Virus record (IMG/VR): IMGVR_UViG_3300021602_000471
Location: 1 to 44,470 of that record
Strand: one strand, 5' to 3'
DNA: 44,470 nucleotides
From: a virus
Shown here: positions 39,438-44,111 of the stretch, one piece after another
Position numbering within the stretch: position 1 is the first letter of the stretch
How the letters are laid out: the number at the start of each line of letters is the position of its first letter
Position numbers and translations under genes: made by a program
The notes under the pieces: generated by a model
Told to the model about the DNA's origin: nothing
Database searches by the model: none
What the model saw: only the letters and a program-made list of their open reading frames with translations

Positions 39438-39511
39438 GCCCCCATAGTTCAATGGTAGAACACCGTCACGACATGGCGGCTACGAAGGCTCGATTCCTTC
39501 TGAGGGTACCA
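39438..39511 (+). tRNA. tRNA-Val (GAC) with C33
   Basis: Anticodon arm CCGTC-ACGACAT-GGCGG with C at position 33, acceptor GCCCCCA/TGAGGGT, T-loop CTCGATT, A73-CCA. Confidence 0.82.
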
Positions 39512-39518
39512 AACAAAT

Positions 39519-39526
39519 GATAAATA
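39519..39526 (+). promoter_or_regulatory. late promoter motif GATAAATA before a tRNA
   Basis: GATAAATA lies seven bases before tRNA-Met at 39534, the expected distance for a start site at the tRNA 5' end. Confidence 0.4.
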
Positions 39527-39533
39527 GTTATAT

Positions 39534-39607
39534 TGCGGGTAGTGCAGCCAACACTCCGGTCTCATAAGCCAGGAGCATCCCAGGTGCGAATCCTGGACCC
39601 GCATCCA
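39534..39607 (+). tRNA. tRNA-Met or Ile2 (CAT)
   Basis: Perfect acceptor TGCGGGT/ACCCGCA, loop CTCATAA, short D-stem GTG/CAC without GG in the loop, T-loop TGCGAAT, U73-CCA. Confidence 0.82.
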
Positions 39608-39611
39608 ATTT

Positions 39612-39689
39612 CTCCGTGTCGCGTAGTCTGGTCTAACGCACCTGCTTTGGGAGCAGGAAACCGAGGTTCGAATCCTCGCATGGAGACCA
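39612..39689 (+). tRNA. tRNA-Pro (TGG)
   Basis: Anticodon arm CCTGC-TTTGGGA-GCAGG, C1-G72, T-arm CGAGG-TTCGAAT-CCTCG, A73-CCA. Confidence 0.92.
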
Positions 39690-39699
39690 ACAATTTAAT

Positions 39700-39774
39700 G
39701 GGTGAATGGTGTAATTGGCAGCACCGCGGTCTCCAAAACCGTCAGTCTAGGTTCGAGTCCTAGTTCGCCCGCCA
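39700..39774 (+). tRNA. tRNA-Trp (CCA), second gene
   Basis: Anticodon arm GCGGT-CTCCAAA-ACCGT, acceptor GGGTGAA/TTCGCCC, G73-CCA. More regular than the Trp gene at 34957. Confidence 0.92.
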
Positions 39775-39779
39775 AACAT

Positions 39780-39854
39780 ACGGGATTAGAGTAATTGGTA
39801 ACTCTACAGCCTCTGAAGCTGTCGTTCGGGGTTCGAATCCCTGGTCCTGTGCCA
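39780..39854 (+). tRNA. tRNA-Gln (CTG)
   Basis: Anticodon arm ACAGC-CTCTGAA-GCTGT, A1-U72 end, G73-CCA, T-loop TTCGAAT. Confidence 0.9.
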
Positions 39855-39856
39855 AT

Positions 39857-39934
39857 GCCCCGGTAGACAAATCTGGTAAAGTCAACGGTCTAAGAAGCCG
39901 TAGTTTGTGGGTTCGACTCCCATCTGGGGTACCA
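39857..39934 (+). tRNA. tRNA-Leu (AAG) with short variable loop
   Basis: Anticodon arm ACGGT-CTAAGAA-GCCGT, Leu-type D-arm GAC/GTC, short variable loop, T-arm GTGGG-TTCGACT-CCCAT, A73-CCA. A34 in a Leu tRNA is rare in bacteria. Confidence 0.78.
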
Positions 39935-39997
39935 AAAATTTAGGGTGAGTGGTCTATGGTACTAAAATAGTGAATTATTGCGATAAGGCATAAGCCA

Positions 39998-40144
39998 ATG
40001 ATTCTTGACCACATTAATGGTATAAATAATGATAATAGATTAGAAAATCTTAGATTTGTGTGTAGTAATTGTGATTCTCAATTGCCAACATATAAAGCCA
40101 AGAACAAACGGAAGATAGAGTCCATGGTGGACAAGCAGCCTTGA
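39998..40144 (+). pseudogene. HNH homing endonuclease C-terminal remnant
   Basis: In-frame MILDHINGINNDNRLENLRF then VCSNCDSQLPTYKAKNKRK: the HNH core (DHINGxxxDNRLENLR) and CxxC of phage homing endonucleases. The N-terminal zinc and DNA-binding part is absent, and upstream codons are only partly open. The end shares YKAKNK with the intact HNH gene at 41735. Its 3' end overlaps the start of tRNA-Ser(TGA), so it is a decayed mobile gene fixed between tRNA pieces. Confidence 0.75.
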
Positions 40145-40199
40145 AAACTGTTCCATTGGTTAGTAGCCGGTGATGGTTCGATTCCATTATCTTCCTCCA
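40110..40199 (+). tRNA. tRNA-Ser (TGA)
   Basis: Class II: acceptor GGAAGAT/ATCTTCC, D-stem GTCC/GGAC, loop CTTGAAA with C31-A39, long variable arm, T-arm GATGG-TTCGATT-CCATT, CCA. Overlaps the HNH remnant. Confidence 0.82.
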
Positions 40200-40238
40200 A
40201 TATTGGGCGTGAGTTCGAATCTCACCGCACCCGCCATT

Positions 40239-40313
40239 GCGTCTTTAGTGAAATGGATATCATTTCGGTCTTCGAAACCGAAGGTGCAGGTTCGATTCCT
40301 GCAAGACGCGCCA
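40239..40313 (+). tRNA. tRNA-Arg (TCG)
   Basis: Perfect acceptor GCGTCTT/AAGACGC, anticodon arm TCGGT-CTTCGAA-ACCGA, T-arm GCAGG-TTCGATT-CCTGC, G73-CCA. Confidence 0.93.
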
Positions 40314-40318
40314 AGCAC

Positions 40319-40326
40319 ACTAAATA
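40319..40326 (+). promoter_or_regulatory. late promoter motif ACTAAATA
   Basis: Ends four bases before the ATG at 40331; no Shine-Dalgarno sequence. Confidence 0.55.
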
Positions 40327-40330
40327 CCGT

Positions 40331-40993
40331 ATGAATCTTTATACGATATTTGATACGCACCAAGGTAAGGAAATGCTCAAGTGGCATCACTACTTTCCGG
40401 TGTACGAGAAACATTTTGCATCCTGGGTCAACAAGCCAACTACTTTTCTGGAGATCGGCGTATTTCACGGTGGTTCCCTGCAGATGTGGCGAAGATACTT
40501 CGGGCCTCTGGCAACGATCATCGGGATTGATATCAACCCGGAATGTAAAGCACACGAAGAAAACGGAGTCCATGTTCGCATCGGCGATCAGAGTGACCCG
40601 GTCTTCCTACAACAAATTATTGATGAGTTCGGCATACCCGATGTTGTCATTGACGACGGCAGTCATGTGTCTGATCATCAACGCGCAACATTTGAGTTTC
40701 TGTACCCGCTGATGCCCAAGATGGGATGCTACGTGGTAGAAGATGTTCATACTGCCTTCTTGCCCGAAGATTACGGGTTCAACGGCGGAGTAAACAATCC
40801 GAACTCTTTTGCAAATTACTCAAAGAAATTAATTGACGATCTAAATGCAGATCATACAGTCGGGGCCATTGTTCCTACTGACTTTACTAAATACACATGG
40901 TGTATGAGTTTTTATGACAGCATGATTGTCTTTGACCGAGGTACTATCCCACGTAAGGGAATGGTATATAGTGGAACTAAACCTAAGGAGTAA
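40331..40993 (+). CDS. class I methyltransferase, CmcI/rhamnosyl O-methyltransferase-like
   Basis: 220 residues from the ATG at 40331, chosen because a longer frame upstream would run through tRNA-Arg. Motif I TTFLEIGVFHGGSLQMWRRYFG, IIGIDINPECK, then DVVIDDGSHVSDHQRATFEF with the metal-ligand Asp/His residues typical of the CmcI and macrolide/rhamnosyl O-methyltransferase group, and VVEDVHTAF. Likely methylates a sugar; may belong functionally to the glycan cassettes although it sits in the RNA island. No ribosome site; a late motif ends four bases before the start. Confidence 0.8.
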   Translation: MNLYTIFDTHQGKEMLKWHHYFPVYEKHFASWVNKPTTFLEIGVFHGGSLQMWRRYFGPLATIIGIDINPECKAHEENGVHVRIGDQSDPVFLQQIIDEFGIPDVVIDDGSHVSDHQRATFEFLYPLMPKMGCYVVEDVHTAFLPEDYGFNGGVNNPNSFANYSKKLIDDLNADHTVGAIVPTDFTKYTWCMSFYDSMIVFDRGTIPRKGMVYSGTKPKE

Positions 40994-40996
40994 ATT

Positions 40997-41557
40997 ATGT
41001 CAGTTCTGGCCCTTGATATCTCTGGAATCCCGCGTCGGTGGATTTCAGCAGATGACGCAATCTTTTACCACGCAACGGATTCCGTAGCCTGGTCACTAGG
41101 TGAAGTCATGGTCAAGTATCGTGGCGGAACTCAGCATGACGGCTCCACAAGTTACCTTGAATCAAAGAGCATTATCGCCATCAAGGGACACGGATTCAAT
41201 CCTATGAAGCACGGCACTGTTGCCCTGACTAACCGGACGTTGTTCGGTCGGGACCGGTACATCTGTGCATACTGCGGCGAACATCTGCCGAACTATCATC
41301 ATCTGTCTAGGGACCACATTGTCCCTAAATTTTTGGGCGGTGAAAACACGTGGATGAACTGCGTCACAGCATGTAAGGAATGTAACAGCAAGAAGGGTCA
41401 CAAGACTCTGAAGGAAGCTCACATGGCTTTGCTGTATGTACCGTACGCTCCGAATCATTTCGAATCTCTGCTGTTGCAAAACAGGACGATTCTTGCTGAT
41501 CAAATGGATTACCTGATGTCTGGAGTGCCAAAGCACTCTCGACTTAGGTTGAACTAA
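40997..41557 (+). CDS. HNH endonuclease (McrA-type zinc HNH)
   Basis: 186 residues, three bases after the methyltransferase. Two CxxC pairs around an HNH core: YICAYCGEHLPNYHHLSRDHIVPKFLGG, ENTWMNCVTACKECNSKKG. The N-terminal domain (about 80 residues) and C-terminal LLYVPYAPNHFESLLLQNR are those of a widespread stand-alone HNH protein found in phages and their hosts. Could be a homing enzyme or a DNA-processing nuclease. Confidence 0.85.
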   Translation: MSVLALDISGIPRRWISADDAIFYHATDSVAWSLGEVMVKYRGGTQHDGSTSYLESKSIIAIKGHGFNPMKHGTVALTNRTLFGRDRYICAYCGEHLPNYHHLSRDHIVPKFLGGENTWMNCVTACKECNSKKGHKTLKEAHMALLYVPYAPNHFESLLLQNRTILADQMDYLMSGVPKHSRLRLN

Positions 41558-41600
41558 AAGCCCGGGTGTCCTGAAAAGTCCAGGCCTCGGCAGTAATTAC

Positions 41601-41675
41601 TCCCTCAAAGCATAGACAGCGATGTACCGGTTTTGTAATCCGGATAGTGGCGGGCAGGTCGTCATGGGGGAACCA
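41601..41675 (+). tRNA. tRNA-Thr (TGT), both elbow loops non-canonical
   Basis: Acceptor TCCCTCA/TGGGGGA, D-stem GCAT/ATGT, anticodon loop TTTGTAA (stem CCGGT/TCCGG, one mismatch), T-stem TGGCG/CGTCA, A73-CCA. The D-loop AGACAGCG has no GG and the T-loop GGCAGGT has no TTC. The preceding 43 bases (41558-41600) hold no recognised gene. Confidence 0.65.
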
Positions 41676-41678
41676 AGC

Positions 41679-41707
41679 TATAAATAATAAACGAACTAGG
41701 ATAAATA
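41679..41707 (+). promoter_or_regulatory. two late promoter motifs before the HNH gene
   Basis: TATAAATA at 41679-41686 and GATAAATA at 41700-41707; the HNH gene at 41735 has its own AAGGAG (41722-41727). Confidence 0.5.
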
Positions 41708-41734
41708 CTAAATAACAGTATAAGGAGTTCGTTT

Positions 41735-42415
41735 ATGACAATGAGCAAATCGGAAGCAGGAAAGTTGGGCGCTTTGAAAAGTGCCGCAATCGTAGAGCAA
41801 AACAAACAAGACAGGATAGCCAAATACTTAGAGGATCCAAAGAAATGTAAGTGTTGTTCCTCCCCACTCTCATATGATAAAAGGCGCAATTCCTTTTGCG
41901 GTCACAGTTGTGGAGCGACATATAGTAATGCTCGTAAAGATTGGTCAAACATAATCACCGGACCGACGCCTAAGACATTTGAGCAACATATTGCCAGGGC
42001 ACAACGAGCAAAATTGATCCGAACAGCAGCAGTATGTTTGAGTTGTGGTGCTGCCCTTTTTAGGGGCGGACATGGCGGGAAATTTTGTAACCGGGTTTGC
42101 CAAACAGAATTTATTCGGAAATCCAAGATTACTGAATGGAAAGAAGGAGGAAAAATCTCTGCCCGAGTGATAAAGCGATACATCCAAGAAAAATACGGCA
42201 AGGTCTGTTCAGTATGCGGACTCACTGATTGGAACAACAAACCAATCACTTTAGAACTTGAACATAAGGATGGCAACTCCGAGAACAACTTGGAAGAAAA
42301 TTTGTGTCTCATTTGCCCCAATTGTCATAGTCAAACTGATACCTATAAAGCGAAGAACAAAGGCAACGGAAGACATAGTAGAAGGGCGCGATACGCCGAG
42401 GGAAAGAGTTACTGA
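41735..42415 (+). CDS. HNH homing endonuclease with three zinc motifs
   Basis: 226 residues, strong AAGGAG seven bases before the ATG. Two N-terminal treble-clef-like zinc motifs (CKCCSSPLSYDKRRNSFCGHSC and VCLSCGAALF...FCNRVC), then the HNH nuclease VCSVCGLTDWNNKPITLELEHKDGN, SENNLEENLCLICPNCHSQ. Typical phage homing enzyme, intact, and a likely relative of the decayed copy at 39998 (both end YKAKNK). Inserted between tRNA-Thr(TGT) and the SpeD-like gene. Confidence 0.88.
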   Translation: MTMSKSEAGKLGALKSAAIVEQNKQDRIAKYLEDPKKCKCCSSPLSYDKRRNSFCGHSCGATYSNARKDWSNIITGPTPKTFEQHIARAQRAKLIRTAAVCLSCGAALFRGGHGGKFCNRVCQTEFIRKSKITEWKEGGKISARVIKRYIQEKYGKVCSVCGLTDWNNKPITLELEHKDGNSENNLEENLCLICPNCHSQTDTYKAKNKGNGRHSRRARYAEGKSY

Positions 42416-42421
42416 TAAATA
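42414..42421 (+). promoter_or_regulatory. late promoter motif GATAAATA
   Basis: Overlaps the HNH stop. It ends four bases before the second of two adjacent ATGs (42426), matching the spacing seen at other genes. Confidence 0.55.
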
Positions 42422-42425
42422 GATG

Positions 42426-42821
42426 ATGAACTATTTTGGCCATCATCTCATGCTCGATTGCGCGGGCTGTAACAAAAACATCGCAATCAGAGGACAGATT
42501 ATACAATTTGTCAAAGACCTCGTTGTCAGAATAGACATGGAGGCACATGGCGAGCCAATCGTGGAGTATCTTCTTGAAGGCGATCCGAAGCAAGGCTACA
42601 GTCTGATGCAGTTGATCACCACAAGCAACATCTGTGGTCATTTCATGGAACTCGATGGCACAGCATATTTCGATGTGTTCAGTTGCCGCGAATTTGATCC
42701 GGAAATAGCTAAACAGTGCGTTCGTGATTATTTTTCTCCTGGAAGTATCAGACAACACTTCCTTCATCGTCAAGCCGACATCGATTTTAGATTTTCGGGT
42801 CTTGACATCAACCCACCATAA
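42426..42821 (+). CDS. S-adenosylmethionine decarboxylase-like protein
   Basis: 131 residues from the ATG at 42426 (another ATG directly precedes it at 42423). NYFGHHLMLDCAGCNK, LEGDPKQGYSLMQLITTSNI, CGHFMELDGTAYFDVFSC and a C-terminal FSPGSIRQHFLHR follow the SpeD/SpeH fold of prokaryotic AdoMet decarboxylases, as seen in many large phages. The usual processing motif around the pyruvoyl serine (SHLSIHTWPE) is not present as such: the region reads TTSNICGHFMELD, so activity is doubtful. tRNA-Arg(TCT) begins four bases after the stop. Confidence 0.65.
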   Translation: MNYFGHHLMLDCAGCNKNIAIRGQIIQFVKDLVVRIDMEAHGEPIVEYLLEGDPKQGYSLMQLITTSNICGHFMELDGTAYFDVFSCREFDPEIAKQCVRDYFSPGSIRQHFLHRQADIDFRFSGLDINPP

Positions 42822-42824
42822 TTT

Positions 42825-42900
42825 CTGGCGCTCGTATAACGGATTAATACCGCGGTCTTCTAAGCCGTGAATAGAGGTTCGATTCCTCTGCGCCGGACCA
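42825..42900 (+). tRNA. tRNA-Arg (TCT)
   Basis: Acceptor CTGGCGC/GCGCCGG, anticodon arm GCGGT-CTTCTAA-GCCGT, T-arm AGAGG-TTCGATT-CCTCT, A73-CCA. Confidence 0.92.
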
Positions 42901-42903
42901 AAT

Positions 42904-42932
42904 TTGACATTAAATGGACTTTCTGCTATAAT
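42904..42932 (+). promoter_or_regulatory. consensus sigma70 promoter, extended -10
   Basis: TTGACA, 17-bp spacer ending CTTTCTGC, TATAAT. Almost the same -10 context as the promoter 99 bases downstream. Drives the non-coding right end. Confidence 0.85.
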
Positions 42933-43002
42933 AGTGGCTTAGATTGATTGACAAGCCGATTTTACAAGTGGTAGGATCGCAAGTGAGTTAGGAGACTCAG
43001 AC

Positions 43003-43031
43003 TTGACAATTAATCAACTTTCTGCTATAAT
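43003..43031 (+). promoter_or_regulatory. consensus sigma70 promoter, extended -10
   Basis: TTGACA, 17-bp spacer ending CTTTCTGC, TATAAT. Second of a tandem pair upstream of the structured RNA region. Confidence 0.88.
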
Positions 43032-43156
43032 ACAGCATACGTTGATAAAGCATCGTCTTTAAAAACAAGGTTCATTAACAATCTGTCAAATTGATTTCCT
43101 CGGATCCGAGAGCCGCAAGGCAAAGGCATGCTGTGAAGCATCCCTAGGACGAGGAG

Positions 43157-43289
43157 TCATATTAAAACACATTGATGCCTATTAGGTCGTCGGGTTGATC
43201 ACCGAAGATACGGCGTGTGATGTGTGTTTTAATATGACTTTGGGAGTAATTACCCTGAAATCAGAGTCGGAAGTAATTACCCGACGACC
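43157..43289 (+). ncRNA. long-stem RNA element H5 with predicted pseudoknot
   Basis: Perfect 15-bp stem TCATATTAAAACACA / TGTGTTTTAATATGA (43157-43171 with 43223-43237). In its loop, GGTCGTCGGGT (43185-43195) is perfectly complementary to ACCCGACGACC (43279-43289) outside it, which would make an H-type pseudoknot of two long helices. Confidence 0.7.
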
Positions 43290-43417
43290 TCGCGAAGTGT
43301 TAAGGTAACACGCAAGAGATGGAGTGTTCGAATCCTCCCAGGGGCCCGTAACGGCCTTTGTAGTTCAATCGGTAAGAACGCAACGAATTTCGGGTTTCGA
43401 AGTCCCGACGCTAGGGG
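43290..43417 (+). other. spacer with tRNA-like pieces
   Basis: Contains hairpin GTGTTA-AGG-TAACAC, a T-loop-like TTCGAAT between GGAG and CTCC, and a D-arm-like TAGTTC-AATCGGTAA-GAAC followed by CGGG-TTTCGAAGT-CCCG. These look like tRNA fragments, but no complete cloverleaf with CCA can be built. Confidence 0.35.
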
Positions 43418-43508
43418 TCATATTCAAATGCTCAGCCGGCAGTACATCATGAGTCACGGCTCTTTGGCGAAAGCGCAAAGCGTAAACAAGTCGAGCATTT
43501 GAATATGA
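43418..43508 (+). ncRNA. long-stem RNA element H6
   Basis: Perfect 16-bp stem TCATATTCAAATGCTC / GAGCATTTGAATATGA (43418-43433 with 43493-43508). Loop includes CTTTG-GC-GAAA-GC-G-CAAAG with a GNRA tetraloop. Confidence 0.75.
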
Positions 43509-43510
43509 TT

Positions 43511-43607
43511 ATATTCAAGGGTGTTGTTCATATAAGTGGATAATATGGGATTCCCGGACCCCGGCCTAAATATGAGTTTCGATTACTCATACAGCACCCT
43601 TGAATAT
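43511..43607 (+). ncRNA. long-stem RNA element H7, tRNA-like core
   Basis: Perfect 13-bp stem ATATTCAAGGGTG / CACCCTTGAATAT (43511-43523 with 43595-43607). The inner part of the stem plus a canonical T-arm (TGAGT-TTCGATT-ACTCA) resemble a tRNA acceptor/T half extended by the ATATTCAA/TTGAATAT segment; no CCA and no clear anticodon arm. Confidence 0.65.
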
Positions 43608-43612
43608 GATTT

Positions 43613-43689
43613 TCACTGGAAGATGCGTCCAACCTTAACACTGTCGCAATACGGTGTGACGTAACAAATAAAGAGGAGCAGTGCTTGAA
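43613..43689 (+). ncRNA. possible long-stem element H8 (weak)
   Basis: CACTG pairs with CAGTG, and the 3' side CTTGAATATG repeats the H6 and H7 edge, but the 5' partner is not intact. It may instead offer an alternative partner for the ATATTCAA of H7. Confidence 0.3.
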
Positions 43690-43693
43690 TATG

Positions 43694-43820
43694 ATCATAA
43701 GCAAGTGTAGCGGACGGGCATGAGGTGGCAATGATAAGCGACCGATTGTTCGGTGGCCCTGGCAGGCTGCGAAAAGTTTGGTGCCAGCTAGATGAGTTAT
43801 CCCTTGCACTTACTTATGAT
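43694..43820 (+). ncRNA. long-stem RNA element H10
   Basis: 14-bp stem with one mismatch, ATCATAAGCAAGTG / CACTTACTTATGAT (43694-43707 with 43807-43820), enclosing about 99 bases. An 80-codon frame crossing it is not supported as a gene. Confidence 0.6.
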
Positions 43821-43914
43821 AGAAAGTCAGTTTTAAATATGGGTACTCAGAATATCCGTTGTCTAGGGTGCAACACCTTTCACGGTAAGACCGGACTAAC
43901 AAAGAACAGACTTG

Positions 43915-44021
43915 TCATATCTAAACGCTGGTGTAAATGGGCACACGACTTCCTGGACGCAGGATGAAAAAGTTGGTGAACACGCGCCCCCAAAGGGAGA
44001 TGCGAGTGCGTTTAGATATGA
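43915..44021 (+). ncRNA. long-stem RNA element H9
   Basis: Perfect 14-bp stem TCATATCTAAACGC / GCGTTTAGATATGA (43915-43928 with 44008-44021). Ends four bases before tRNA-Tyr. Confidence 0.72.
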
Positions 44022-44025
44022 TTTT

Positions 44026-44111
44026 GGAGATGTGGCAGAGCGGTTGATTGCACCAGACTGTAAATCTGGCCCCTAAAAAGCACGGTGGTTCAAATCCATC
44101 CATCTCCACCA
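44026..44111 (+). tRNA. tRNA-Tyr (GTA)
   Basis: Acceptor GGAGATG/CATCTCC, anticodon arm CCAGA-CTGTAAA-TCTGG, class II variable arm, T-arm GGTGG-TTCAAAT-CCATC, A73-CCA. The most regular of the three Tyr genes. Confidence 0.93.

Larger units (their letters stand above)
39943..40236 (+). pseudogene. tRNA split by an HNH remnant and a second tRNA
   Basis: The 5' acceptor strand GGGTGAG and a D-arm-like stretch stand at 39943-39962. The matching 3' piece (T-arm GTGAG-TTCGAAT-CTCAC, acceptor CGCACCC, G73-CCA) is at 40209-40236. Between lie an HNH endonuclease fragment and a complete tRNA-Ser(TGA). No anticodon arm is evident in either piece. Confidence 0.55.

Noticed and set aside
40253-40330. Upstream extension of the methyltransferase gene
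   Set aside because: It would translate through tRNA-Arg(TCG); the ATG at 40331 gives the natural N-terminus.
43725-43967. 80-codon forward frame in the right-end region
   Set aside because: It crosses the arms of two long-stem RNA elements, has no ribosome site and no recognisable domain.
43157-44021. Long inverted repeats as retron a1/a2 ends
   Set aside because: No reverse transcriptase gene or branching-G msr arrangement was seen, and there are many units, not one.
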